Below are positions 8,850-17,398 of a DNA stretch of 63,860 nucleotides, piece after piece; position 1 is the stretch's first letter; every line of letters starts with the position of its first letter. A program made the translations under genes and the position numbers. The notes under the pieces are model-generated. The model saw only the letters and a program-made list of their open reading frames with translations, had not been told where the DNA came from and searched no databases. Source of the stretch: Virgisporangium aurantiacum (GTDB lineage Bacteria; Actinomycetota; Actinomycetes; Mycobacteriales; Micromonosporaceae); assembly GCF_016863635.1 (NCBI RefSeq), contig NZ_BOPG01000107.1:1-63860 (forward strand), in the 5' to 3' direction.

Positions 8850-10007
8850 ATGCACGAGCATGACATCCGGCCGTTCCGGATCGACATACCTCAGGCCGAT
8901 CTCGACGACCTGCGGACCAGGCTCGCCGGGACCCGGTGGCCCGACCCCCTGCCCGGTGACAGCTGGCAGACCGGCGTGCCGGTGACGTGGCTGCGGCAAC
9001 TGGCCGACTACTGGCAGCACGGCCACGACTGGCGCGCGAACGAGGCACAGCTCAACGGGTTTCCACAGTTCACTACCCGGATCGACGGCCAGAGCGTCTA
9101 TTTCATCCACGTCCGGTCCAGGGAACCGGGCGCGCTGCCGCTCGTGCTGACGCACGGCTGGCCCGGATCGGTGGCCGAGTTCCTCGACGTGATCGGCCCG
9201 CTGTCCGACCCTCGGGCCCACGGAGCCGATCCGGCCGACGCGTTCCATGTGGTGATACCCGCCCTGCCCGGCTTCGGGTTCTCCGGGCCGACTACGGACG
9301 GCCGGTGGGACACGACCCGGATCGCTCGTGCGTGGGACGAGCTGATGGCTCGGCTTGGCTACGACCGTTACGGCGCCCAGGGTGGCGACATCGGCGCCCT
9401 CGTCAGCCCGCAACTGGGCCGCGTCGCACCGGATCGCGTGGTCGGCATCCACCTCAACGGCGGCCCGGGAATGCTGCCGCCGATGCCATTGCCGCCGGAC
9501 GAACTGGCCACACTGTCCGACCTGGAGCGTGACCGCATCCGGCGGATCGAGAAATTCATGCGGGAGGAGTCGGGGTACATCGCCATCCAGGCCACCCGTC
9601 CACAGACCCTCGCATATGGCCTCACGGACTCACCGGTCGGGCAGCTCGCTTGGATCATGGACAAGTTCCGGGAGTGGACGCATCCACAGGAGAAGCTGCC
9701 CGAGGACATCATCGACCGCGACCGCCTGCTCACCAACGCGTCCCTGTACTGGTTCACCCGTACCGCGGGCTCGGCCGCATACGTCGGATACGCACAGGAA
9801 ACCGCCTGGGGCACCGGAAATCCCAACTCGGGCGTACCGACCGGCGTCCTCGCCTTCGCGCACGATGTGGGCATCCGCCGCTACGCGGAACGGGAGAACA
9901 CCATCGTGCGCTGGACCGACATCGACAAAGGCGGACACTTCGCCGCCCTCGAGGAGGGCGCACTGCTCACCGACGACATCCGCGCCTTCTTCCGTGACCT
10001 GAGATGA
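8850..10007 (+). CDS. Epoxide hydrolase, N-terminal-domain type
   Basis: This 385-residue alpha/beta hydrolase of the microsomal/juvenile-hormone epoxide hydrolase class opens epoxides to diols. It starts with the family N-terminal domain (IRPFRIDIPQADLDDLRTRL and TRWPDPLPGDSWQTGVP). Then come the oxyanion motif THGWPGS and the nucleophile elbow GAQGGDIGA with Asp180. The catalytic His363 lies in KGGHFAALEEG. Conserved tyrosines of the cap (SLYWFTRTAGSAAYVGY) should polarise the epoxide. A ribosome-binding site (GGAGG) and a TACAGT -10-like box (8832-8837) precede the ATG. The divergent LuxR-type ATPase regulator may control it. No other pathway genes adjoin it. Confidence 0.92.
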   Translation: MHEHDIRPFRIDIPQADLDDLRTRLAGTRWPDPLPGDSWQTGVPVTWLRQLADYWQHGHDWRANEAQLNGFPQFTTRIDGQSVYFIHVRSREPGALPLVLTHGWPGSVAEFLDVIGPLSDPRAHGADPADAFHVVIPALPGFGFSGPTTDGRWDTTRIARAWDELMARLGYDRYGAQGGDIGALVSPQLGRVAPDRVVGIHLNGGPGMLPPMPLPPDELATLSDLERDRIRRIEKFMREESGYIAIQATRPQTLAYGLTDSPVGQLAWIMDKFREWTHPQEKLPEDIIDRDRLLTNASLYWFTRTAGSAAYVGYAQETAWGTGNPNSGVPTGVLAFAHDVGIRRYAERENTIVRWTDIDKGGHFAALEEGALLTDDIRAFFRDLR

Positions 10008-10030
10008 CCGAGGGTCAGCCGTTCGCGTAG

Positions 10031-10400
10031 GTCCGCGTCGAGCCGCGGCGGCGGCTACGGCGCGGCAGCTGGCCGGGTTCTTGAACTTCATGCGGGAGGA
10101 CCGGCTGTTCGCGATGGGCGGCCGATCGCCCTGCGTGGCCGCGCCGTGGCGAGGCGGCCGGCCTGCACTGGATCGACATCGACCTCGGCCAGCGCGTGGT
10201 GATGATCGAACAGCAGCACATCGCCTACGGCCGCCCCGTCGCCGTCGGACCTCCAAGACCAGAGCCAGCCGGCGCACCGTCGCCCTGGACCGCACCACCG
10301 TCCGGCTGCTACCCGCGTGTCTGCACCGGCAACGCGCCGACACGAAGGCAGCCGGCCGACGGCTGCGGCCTGAACCCCGGACGATCCTGGCCTCACTGCC
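10031..10400 (+). pseudogene. Tyrosine recombinase (phage-type integrase) remnant
   Basis: Reading across three frames recovers an integrase core: TARQLAGFLNFMREDRLFAM, then after a shift GEAAGLHWIDIDLGQRVVMI and EQQHIAYGRPVAVG, then after another shift KTRASRRTVALDRTTVRLL. These match the actinophage/ICE integrase pattern GLRRGEAxGLxWxDVDL...KTxxSxRTVALD. Neither the N-terminal domain nor the catalytic HxxR/Tyr end can be found. At least two frameshifts make it a dead gene. It marks the former end of an integrated element. Confidence 0.65.
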
Positions 10401-10426
10401 AGTTGTCGCGACCGGGGAGTCGGGGG

Positions 10427-10456
10427 TTGACATTGAACGAATTAACTTCGTAGCCT
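10427..10456 (+). promoter_or_regulatory. Sigma-70-like promoter upstream of the phoD operon
   Basis: TTGACA (10427-10432), an 18-bp spacer and TAGCCT (10451-10456) form a plausible promoter in an unusually AT-rich stretch. An inverted repeat ACGAA-TTAAC-TTCGT (10437-10451) lies within the spacer and could be an operator. The gene start with AGGAGG at 10548 lies about 90 bp downstream. No clear PHO box was seen. Confidence 0.45.
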
Positions 10457-10547
10457 TCAGCACCTGATAGATCTCACACGATCAGATGTTTTCTTAACGA
10501 AACTCGTGATACGAACCTTCGGCGTCGGCCCCACATAGGAGGAACCC

Positions 10548-10852
10548 ATGGCACCGCATTCGGTAGGTCACGCGCGGCCGGGGTCCGTGCCGCGCTGCAG
10601 CGCGGGCGGCACGCGCTGATGGGCCACCTGTACCCCGGCATCCTCGACGCTGCCACGGACCTCACGCTGGTGTCGGCGAACTTCGGTGGGCACGTCGAGG
10701 TTCTGGAGGTCGACGACCTGCGGGTGCGCGTCGCCGACGTCAGCGACGCCGACGTGGACGCGAAGCTCCACCAGGCGCGGGAGACCTTCGAGCTGACCGA
10801 CTCCGTCAACGACGAGGACCTGGTCGAGGTACGCCCCGACGGTGGCGCGTGA
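10548..10852 (+). pseudogene. L-arabinose/L-fucose isomerase-family gene fragment
   Basis: A strong ribosome-binding site (AGGAGG, five bases before ATG 10548) leads a frame that stops after 23 codons. The neighbouring frame, open from about 10550, carries GRSRAAGVRAALQRGRHALM followed by GHLYPGILDAATDLTLVSAN, GGHVEVLEVDDLRVRV and ETFELTDSVNDEDLVE. That matches an internal piece of AraA-like sugar isomerases (pattern GHxYxGMLDxxTDLT...HVELLExDDL). Both ends of the enzyme are missing. The fragment's stop overlaps the phoD start (GTGA), so it could still act as a translated leader. A short 77-residue product from the ATG at 10619 is possible. Confidence 0.55.
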
Positions 10853-12462
10853 ACGCGGACCTGCGACCGGCGGCAGGGCTGGCCCGTCGGCGGTTCCTCA
10901 CCCTCACCGGAGCGGCGACGGCCGTTGCCTTCGGTGCGAACCTGCCTGGAAGCGCGAGCGCGTATCGCGGCGGTGGGCGGCTCGACGCCGACCCGTTCAC
11001 GCTGGGCGTCGCCTCGGGCGACCCGTTGCCGGACGCCGTGGTGATCTGGACCCGGCTGGCGCCGCGACCGTTCGAGCCGCTGGGCGGGGCACCGTACCGG
11101 CCGGTCGAGGTCGAGTGGCAGGTGGCGGACGACGAGCGGTTCCGCCGCGTCGTCCGCGCGGGCCGGGCACAGGCCCGTCCCGAGTACTCGCACAGCGTGC
11201 ACGTCGACGTGCGCGGGCTGCGACCGGGGCGGCATTACTGGTACCGGTTCAAGGCCGGGGGGTACCTCAGCCCGACCGGGCGGACCCGCACCGCACCCGC
11301 GGCCGGCCAGCGGGTCGACCGGCTGACCATCGCGATGGGCTCCTGCCAGTCGTGGCCGGACGGGTACTACACCGCGCATCGGCACCTGGCCGCCGAGGAC
11401 GTCGACGCGGTCGTGTTCCTCGGTGACTACCTCTACGAGTACGGCATCGCGGCCGCGGGTGGGCTGCGCGCGGTCACCGACCCGGTGCCCAGCCAGTTCC
11501 GCACCGAGGCGGACACGCTGGACCGGTACCGGTTGCAGTACGCCCTCTACAAGTCCGACCCGGATCTGCAGGCCGCGCACGCCGCCGCGCCGTGGATCGT
11601 CACCTGGGACGACCACGAGGTGCAGGACAACTACGCCGGCGAGGTCTCCAAGAGCAACGCGCCGGTGCTGGACTTCCTGGTCCGGCGGGCCAACGCCTAC
11701 CGGGCGTACTGGGAGCACATGCCGTTGCGGGCACCGGCGCCGCGCGGCCCCAATTACATGCTCTACCGGCGGCTCACGTTCGGCCGGCTTGCCGAGATCA
11801 ACGTGTTGGACACCCGGCAGTACCGGTCCGACCAGGCGTCCGGTGACGGCTGGAGGGCGGACTCGGACGCGCGCCGCGACCCGGGCCGGTCGCTGGCCGG
11901 AGCCCAGCAGGAGCGGTGGCTGCTCGACGGGCTGACCGGTTCGCACGCCACCTGGAACCTGCTCGCCAACCAGGTGATCATGAGCCGGATGGACCTGGAC
12001 CCGACGCCGGCCGACCTGTACAACATGGACGCCTGGGACGGGTACGCCGCGCAGCAGCGGCGGCTGCTCGATGGCCTGGCCGCGCAGCGCCACCGCAACC
12101 CGGTCGTGCTCACCGGTGACGTGCACGCCGCGTACGCGATGGACATGAAGACCGACTTCGCCGACCCCGGGTCGACGTCGTTCGGGGTGGAACTGGTGGC
12201 CACCTCGATCTCCAGCGGCGGCAACGGCACCGACGTCTCGGCGACCGGACGGGCGTTCCTCGCGGCCAACCCGCACCTGAAGCTGGTTGACGAGCGGCGC
12301 GGTTACACGGTGCTGCGGCTGACTGAGGGCGAGATGCGCGTCGACTACCGGGCCGTGCCGTACATCGACCGGACCGGCGCACCGGTCGCCACGGTCGCCT
12401 CGTTCGTGGTGGAGGCGGGCAATCCCGGGCTCAACCCGGTGGGTCAGGAGGCGACGCGATGA
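10849..12462 (+). CDS. phoD: Alkaline phosphatase D (PhoD-type phosphodiesterase/phosphatase), Tat-secreted
   Basis: This 537-residue secreted Ca/Fe-dependent phosphatase releases phosphate from mono- and diesters. A Tat signal (ARRRFLTLTGAATAVAFG, cleaved after ASA) is followed by the Fn3-like N-terminal domain (FTLGVASGDPLPDAVVIWTR). The metal-binding phosphatase core shows MGSCQSWPDGYY, VVFLGDYLYEYG, WDDHEVQDNYAGE and TGDVHAAYAMDM. The GTG start overlaps the stop of the upstream sugar-isomerase fragment. Its own stop overlaps the next gene by four bases (ATGA), so the two are translationally coupled. Induction by phosphate limitation is expected from the family but no operator was proven. 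Confidence 0.92.
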   Translation: MNADLRPAAGLARRRFLTLTGAATAVAFGANLPGSASAYRGGGRLDADPFTLGVASGDPLPDAVVIWTRLAPRPFEPLGGAPYRPVEVEWQVADDERFRRVVRAGRAQARPEYSHSVHVDVRGLRPGRHYWYRFKAGGYLSPTGRTRTAPAAGQRVDRLTIAMGSCQSWPDGYYTAHRHLAAEDVDAVVFLGDYLYEYGIAAAGGLRAVTDPVPSQFRTEADTLDRYRLQYALYKSDPDLQAAHAAAPWIVTWDDHEVQDNYAGEVSKSNAPVLDFLVRRANAYRAYWEHMPLRAPAPRGPNYMLYRRLTFGRLAEINVLDTRQYRSDQASGDGWRADSDARRDPGRSLAGAQQERWLLDGLTGSHATWNLLANQVIMSRMDLDPTPADLYNMDAWDGYAAQQRRLLDGLAAQRHRNPVVLTGDVHAAYAMDMKTDFADPGSTSFGVELVATSISSGGNGTDVSATGRAFLAANPHLKLVDERRGYTVLRLTEGEMRVDYRAVPYIDRTGAPVATVASFVVEAGNPGLNPVGQEATR

Positions 12463-13322
12463 GGAAGGTGGGCGGCCGGGCCGCCGTCGCGGCCGGAGTC
12501 GCGGTGTTCGCCGCGGTGGCGGTCGCGATCGCCGTGCCGGCGATGGCCGACCGGGCGGACGTCCGCGGCCTGAGCCTGGCGACGGACGTCACGGAGGTCG
12601 CGGTCACTCCGGTGCCGTGCGCGAAGCAGGGTTTCGAACTGCGTTTCGGCAACACGGGCGCGAATGAGGTGTACGCCGACGCGTTCCTCGAAGTGCCGGC
12701 ACCGCTGGAACTGTCCCGGTACCTGGTGTCGAGCTACCTACCGGCCGGATACACGTTGCGGGTGCAGATCTCGGTGAGTGCACCGGTGCACACCCCGCCC
12801 GGGCGGTACACGATCACGGTCCGGGGCGGCGATCAGCGACTCGCGCTGGCGGTCGAGGTGGGGCAGTCACCGGTCGACGGCACCGGCAACCTGGTCCGGT
12901 ACATGCCCGTGTCGGCATCGAGCGAGCACCTGCCGCTCTACCCGGCCTGCGGCGCGGTGGACGGCGACCGGGACTCGGCGCACTGGGCCTCGACCACGGG
13001 CTGGAACGACGCGACCCGGGGCGTCTTCCCGGACTGGTTGCTGGTCACGTTCGACCAACCCCGCACCCTCGGCCGGGTCGACCTGTACACGCTCGACTCC
13101 ACCAGATACCCGGCGAGCCGGTACGGCCTGCGCGACTGGGATGTCGAGGCGCGGGTCGGCGGCGGGTGGCAGCGCGTCGCGCAGGTCCGCGGCAACCTGG
13201 CCGGGATGGTCAGCTCGACCTTCCCGCCAGTGGCGGCGACCGGGCTGCGGATCGTCACGCTGGCCAGCAACGAGGGCCTTACGTACTCGCGGGTCGTGGA
13301 AGTGGAGGCGTACGCCGGTTGA
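12459..13322 (+). CDS. Secreted protein with C-terminal discoidin (F5/8 type C) domain
   Basis: This 287-residue protein has a Sec signal peptide (AAVAAGVAVFAAVAVAIAVP, then AMA). Residues 35-135 form an immunoglobulin-like beta domain (FELRFGNTGANEVYADAFLE, GRYTITVRGGD). Residues 145-287 match an F5/8 type C/CBM32 jelly roll: ASSEHLPLYPACGAVDGD, SAHWASTTGWNDA, WLLVTFDQPRTLGRVDLYTL, RYGLRDWDVEARV. It overlaps phoD by four bases. A carbohydrate- or surface-binding partner that holds PhoD near its substrate, for example teichoic acid or a polymer, is my inference. Confidence 0.82.
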   Translation: MRKVGGRAAVAAGVAVFAAVAVAIAVPAMADRADVRGLSLATDVTEVAVTPVPCAKQGFELRFGNTGANEVYADAFLEVPAPLELSRYLVSSYLPAGYTLRVQISVSAPVHTPPGRYTITVRGGDQRLALAVEVGQSPVDGTGNLVRYMPVSASSEHLPLYPACGAVDGDRDSAHWASTTGWNDATRGVFPDWLLVTFDQPRTLGRVDLYTLDSTRYPASRYGLRDWDVEARVGGGWQRVAQVRGNLAGMVSSTFPPVAATGLRIVTLASNEGLTYSRVVEVEAYAG

Positions 13323-13484
13323 AGTCGCCACCGGCGAGGGCAGCTCGCCGAACATGACGGCACCGTCCGGACGCCGGCCCCGATGTACGACGACGTCTGT
13401 GCACAGGACGAGGGGGCAGATGTCGCGACGGCCGGCAACGCGCGATGGTGTTGGCAGCCGTTCACACCGGCGGGCAGGGAAGTG

Positions 13485-13971
13485 CGGATGGAAGCCACCG
13501 GTGCGACGTCCTGGTGGTCGGCGCCGGGGTGGCGGGCCTTATCACCGTCGGTGCGGGACCGCGGGCCGTGGTGGCACACACCGACCAGGTGCTGCAGGTT
13601 CTGGCACGTCATCCTCGACGAGGGGGTACTGCATCGAGCCGTCGACGGCCGAGACAAGACCATCATTCGAGCACAGCTGCGCCACGTCCTAGACGTCGCG
13701 GCCTTGCCGAATGTTCAAGTACAGGTTCTCCCGTTCTCCGCTGAGCCGAATCCGGGCCTTGGATGGCAGTTTCGCCGTCCTGACCTTCGCCGAGACGGCA
13801 ATACCCGACGTGGCGTACGCCGAGGGGCAACTGGGCCAGACGTTCGACGACAAGCCTGAAGAGGTCGCCCGTTGTCGTCGAGCGTTCGAAACCCTTACCC
13901 GATTGGCCGCGGACTCGGATTCGTCGCTCAGCCTCATCGAAACACAACTTCGAGCCTTCTCTTCAACGTAG
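13485..13971 (+). pseudogene. Mosaic of broken genes: FAD-oxidoreductase start and DUF5753 domain
   Basis: At 13502-13543 one frame encodes CDVLVVGAGVAGLI, the FAD/NAD Rossmann start of an oxidoreductase, which then loses sense. From about 13593 another frame encodes FWHVILDEGVLHRAVDGRDK and LRHVLDVAALPNVQVQVLPF, the DUF5753 domain of XRE-type actinomycete regulators. Near 13755 the frame shifts and continues as LDGSFAVLTFAETAIPDVAY and EGQLGQTFDDKPEEVARC, to the stop at 13971. The HTH domain is missing. This is a truncated, frameshifted regulator gene that still sits in its usual place before a DUF397 gene. Confidence 0.65.
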
Positions 13972-13986
13972 CAGGGGACAATTCAG

Positions 13987-14202
13987 ATGACCGCGGCAGA
14001 GATCAACCGCCTCACGCTCACGTGGCGCATTGCGACGCGAAGCGCCGGTGGCAACTGCGTAGAAGTCGCTCCCACCCAGGCCGGAGTGGCAGTTCGCCAT
14101 TCCCGCGAGCCCGATGGCGAAATGATCGTCTACAGCAAAGCGGAATTTGCCGCTTTCCTGGACGGGGCTAAGAGTGGCGAGTTCGACGACCTCGTGCACT
14201 GA
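13987..14202 (+). CDS. DUF397 domain protein
   Basis: This is a 71-residue DUF397 protein. The pattern TWRIATRSAGGNCVEVA, GVAVRHSREPDGE and YSKAEFAAFLDGAKSGEFDD covers the whole domain. Such genes usually lie directly after an XRE-DUF5753 regulator and modulate it, as known for the WhiJ/BldB-linked families of Streptomyces. Here the upstream partner is a pseudogene, so this gene is an orphan. A GGGGA element lies 11 bases before the ATG. A short hairpin GCCTCA-GT-TGAGGC starts right after the stop (14203-14216). Confidence 0.85.
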   Translation: MTAAEINRLTLTWRIATRSAGGNCVEVAPTQAGVAVRHSREPDGEMIVYSKAEFAAFLDGAKSGEFDDLVH

Positions 14203-14613
14203 GCCTCAGTTGAGGCCTCACCGCCGTCCGGTCAAGATTTGGCGGGGAGGCAACCGATAGATAACGCAGGCGTTGCCGCTCCACTCCACACGGACTTGCT
14301 CCCGGGTCTGGGGCGGCAGCGTGGTCCAACCCAGGCGGCGGCAAGCACCTCTGCCCTGCCCCGGACCAGACCAAGCCGCCGATAGGACTCGGTCAGTGGA
14401 TCGTGAGCATGGCGAGGCGAGTTCTGCAGCCACCGCGGTACCTCGACGCCGAGCCAGCGACGAAACCCCAGCGTCTTGACCGATCCGCACAACGACAGGG
14501 TGAAGCTGGCCGGATCGGTGCGACATCGGCGAGGCCGGCGCTGGAGAGTCTCGCGAACGCTGCTGGCGGACCGGATTTCTGGGCCAGCCGCGTTAATCGA
14601 TCCCCGCTCACGT
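14203..14613. other. Gene-free interval with coding-like remnants
   Basis: About 410 bp between the DUF397 gene and the zinc-ribbon gene. On the minus strand a stretch reads VKTLGFRRWLGVEVPRWLQN then, after a frame change, QVRVEWSGNACVIYRLPP, which looks protein-like but has no intact frame and no family I recognise. I regard it as decayed sequence. Confidence 0.4.
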
Positions 14614-15426
14614 TCAGCAGGCTGAGCTGGTCGCGGTCGAGCGGAGGATCCGGTAGGCGCGGGGGCCGCCGGCGGTGAGGGTGTACGTGAGGTCCCAGTT
14701 CGTGCAGGTCTCCTGCTCGCGACCGCGGGGGCCGTAGCCCGGAGCCTGCTCGCTGGTGAAGGTTACCCGGGCCGTGACGGCGCCGGGTGGGCTGGCGGCG
14801 ACGTACACGGCGTGCAGTTGGGCGTGGTGGTCGCGGGTCGTGGAGATCGCGTTGGCCAGGGCGTTCGCCTGGGTGGCGTTGTTGGGGTTCACCACCCCGG
14901 CCGGGTCGTACAGGGCGAAGAGCGTCGGGTGGTCGCGGTTGTTGACCGCGGTGAAGTAGGCGTCGAAGGCTCCGGCGACGCTGACGGCGGTCGGGTCGCC
15001 GATGAGCGACTGCGACAGCCGTACCGTGCCGATGTAGTCGACCGGTGCGGACTCCTCGTAGGCGTCGGCGGAGGCGGTGGCGTCGGCGGTGGCCGGGGGA
15101 TCCGCCGGCCCGTCGCCGTCGTCCGTGGGCGGGGGTGGCTCGGCGGCGACGGTGTCGCCGGCCTCGGCCAGCCAGCGGGAGACCTGCGGGTAGCCGGCGA
15201 GCAGCGCAAGCGCCGCGACGAACACCGCAGCCAGCACCATCGGGGCGAGCCGTCGGGGAGGACGTTCAGCCGACGCGAGGCGTCGGTGCGGACGTTCAGC
15301 CGACGCGCCCCGGCGGCGGGAGGCGTCGGAGTACGTGCCGCCGCCGCGTTCCGCCGAGCAGACGCCGCAGATGTTCGCGCTCGTTCGGTTTGTCGAGGCG
15401 CACTCGTCGCATATCCAATGGTTCAT
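14614..15426 (-). CDS. Zinc-ribbon membrane protein with NTF2-like outer domain
   Basis: This is a 270-residue protein. It opens with a RanBP2-like zinc ribbon, W5-x-C6-x2-C9-x10-C20-x2-C23 (WICDECASTNRTSANICGVC). Next is an Arg-rich linker containing a tandem repeat (ASAERPHRRL / ASAERPPRRL), one transmembrane helix (residues 63-80, VLAAVFVAALALLAGYP) and an acidic Pro/Thr linker. The extracytoplasmic domain of about 140 residues (VAGAFDAYFTAVNNRDHPTL, FALYDPAGVVNP) has an NTF2/SnoaL-like look. The start is the ATG at 15426; an upstream extension would invade the divergent promoter. The same ribbon begins the protein at 17764-18993, which suggests paralogous cytoplasmic modules coupled to different sensors. 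Confidence 0.75.
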   Translation of the reverse strand: MNHWICDECASTNRTSANICGVCSAERGGGTYSDASRRRGASAERPHRRLASAERPPRRLAPMVLAAVFVAALALLAGYPQVSRWLAEAGDTVAAEPPPPTDDGDGPADPPATADATASADAYEESAPVDYIGTVRLSQSLIGDPTAVSVAGAFDAYFTAVNNRDHPTLFALYDPAGVVNPNNATQANALANAISTTRDHHAQLHAVYVAASPPGAVTARVTFTSEQAPGYGPRGREQETCTNWDLTYTLTAGGPRAYRILRSTATSSAC

Positions 15427-15660
15427 CTGGCCTCTATCGGGTGGGCCACGGAATATGGCCGATTCTGCATCGCACCGGGTCCCGCGCACCCATACATCGC
15501 CGAGGTTCGGTTCGACCGGCCGCGGCAACTGTCGTATCGGACCGGGCCGGGCGTCGCATGGCGGAACCTGTCCGGGTGACGGCCCCGGCGCGTGGTGTGT
15601 TTCGGTGGCGGACTGTCCTACGGTGGGTCGGACCCGACCGTAGAAACCGAGGCGACGGCA

Positions 15661-17391
15661 ATGACAGCTGCCCCGGAAACGGGCTTCCGCCACGTCAGTC
15701 CCCGCGCCGGAGAGCCGTTTCTCCACAATGCGACCCGGTACCTGTGTGCCGCCACGTACCTGAACCCCGGATACGCCGACGACGTCATCGCCGAACTGCT
15801 CGAAGACGAGCAGCGGGCGGTGGCTCCCTCGTACGGCTACGACGTGGCACCGGTGCTGCTGCACGGTTTGCGGGCACGTCGCCTGGCGCTCGCCCGAGAC
15901 GCGGCGCTCACCCTCATCCTGATCGTCGGGCTCTGGCAGCTGACCGCGCCGACGACCCTGGTCCTGATGGTGGGTCTCTGCATCGCGGTCCCGTTGTGGG
16001 CCCGTCGTTACCGGGGCGTGGCGCGGTGGAAGATCACCGCGCTGGTCGGCGGCGGCGTGGCCTTCCTGTGCTTCGGGTTGCCGTTGCTGGCCTCACTGAT
16101 GGCCGCCGTCAACGAGATACTCCCGTCGGGCACGCCGGAGGTCGGGGAGGAGTACGGGGTGCCCGACGAGTCCGCGCTCGGCGAGCTGTTGGCCCCGGCC
16201 GGGTTGCTGGTGCTGGTGATCGGCGCCGCGCTGTTCGTCTACAACCGCGCCGTGGCGGACACCCTGATCAACGACATGGCGCCGGGCGTCCGGCACGACC
16301 CACCGGCGGTGACGAGCCCGCGGGTGGCCGCGCGCGTGTCGGCCGCCGCCCGTGCACAGCACGGAAACGTCGTGCTGCACGCCGGGTTCAACCCGTTCCC
16401 GGGTGCCGGCACCGTGTTCCAGGTCTGGTCGATGGTCCTCGAACTGCGCGCGGCACGGTCCATGATGGACGGTGGCCCGCAGCCGCGGGTCGACATCGAC
16501 CCGATCGTGTTGAACCGACACGTCAAGCAGCGGCTGGCTGCGTTGCGGGGCGAGGACCTGGCGGAACGGGAACGCCTGACCGGGCTGGCGGTGCGCGACC
16601 AGTTGGTGGCGCTCGGCACCCGCAACCATCAGTTCCCTCTCATCGACCCGCAGACGCGGGTGCCGTTCTCGTTCGCGAGCAGGCAGACCATGTCGGCCGT
16701 CATCTGCCATCCGCAGGGCGCGGCCAGGCACTTCCTGCGTGTCACCACGGGCACGCAGGGACAGCCGGTCATCGGCCCCGACGGTGACGTACTGCTCCCG
16801 GCGGTCGACCAGGAGATCGAGGTCTCCGCGTTCGTGCACGTGGCGGTCGAGGGCGGCATGTTGTATCTGGAGTTCGTGTCGACCGTGCTCGGCCCGATCC
16901 GCGAGAGTCTCCACGTGATCGATCGTCTGCAGGACCGTGATCCGGTTGCCTGGGCGCTGCTGGAGACCCTCCGCAGGTTCGGCACGGATCTGGTCGCGGC
17001 GCCGGTGCGGCTCGTCCGCGGCGGTTGGGGGATGTTGTCGGTGAACCGCCGGATGGACAACGCGTCGCGACGGAGCGCGGAGCCGGCGCACAACTTCGGT
17101 GCGAGAAAAAGCATCCGGGAGTCGGTGTCGCGGCTGGCGCCGGCGACCTACACGGCGTGGCTCGACGCGCACAAGTACAGCAAGCTCTTCGAGCGCCGCG
17201 TCACCGACGCGATCCTCGACTTCCTGGAACAGTCGCACGTCGACACCGGCGAGTACCGCGCCCGGGTCAACGTGCTCCACAACCAGGGCACGATCCTCCA
17301 GAACTCCACGGTCACCGGTGCGGTGGCCGGAGGTGCCGGCGCCGCCGCGACAACGATGGGTGCACCGGCACCGGTCGCCCCAGGAAGGTGA
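15661..17391 (+). CDS. Multi-pass membrane protein with large cytoplasmic domain
   Basis: This is a 576-residue protein. An N-terminal cytoplasmic stretch (about 80 residues, TRYLCAATYLNPGYADDVIA) precedes four hydrophobic helices between residues 82 and 215. The remaining 360 residues are soluble, with the motif VLHAGFNPFPGAGTVFQVWS seen in uncharacterised actinomycete membrane proteins. The C-terminus reads NVLHNQGTILQNSTVTGAVA, a polar Asn-Gly motif that the next gene repeats at its N-terminus. That gene starts seven bases after this stop, so they form an operon. The divergent zinc-ribbon gene shares the 234-bp promoter region. Function unknown. Confidence 0.8.
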   Translation: MTAAPETGFRHVSPRAGEPFLHNATRYLCAATYLNPGYADDVIAELLEDEQRAVAPSYGYDVAPVLLHGLRARRLALARDAALTLILIVGLWQLTAPTTLVLMVGLCIAVPLWARRYRGVARWKITALVGGGVAFLCFGLPLLASLMAAVNEILPSGTPEVGEEYGVPDESALGELLAPAGLLVLVIGAALFVYNRAVADTLINDMAPGVRHDPPAVTSPRVAARVSAAARAQHGNVVLHAGFNPFPGAGTVFQVWSMVLELRAARSMMDGGPQPRVDIDPIVLNRHVKQRLAALRGEDLAERERLTGLAVRDQLVALGTRNHQFPLIDPQTRVPFSFASRQTMSAVICHPQGAARHFLRVTTGTQGQPVIGPDGDVLLPAVDQEIEVSAFVHVAVEGGMLYLEFVSTVLGPIRESLHVIDRLQDRDPVAWALLETLRRFGTDLVAAPVRLVRGGWGMLSVNRRMDNASRRSAEPAHNFGARKSIRESVSRLAPATYTAWLDAHKYSKLFERRVTDAILDFLEQSHVDTGEYRARVNVLHNQGTILQNSTVTGAVAGGAGAAATTMGAPAPVAPGR

Positions 17392-17398
17392 GAGACCG

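Noticed and set aside
8746..9048. N-terminal extension of the LAL regulator over the epoxide hydrolase
   Set aside because: The extension is antisense to the conserved N-terminal domain of the hydrolase and lacks family similarity. The ATG at 8745 gives the usual LAL start.
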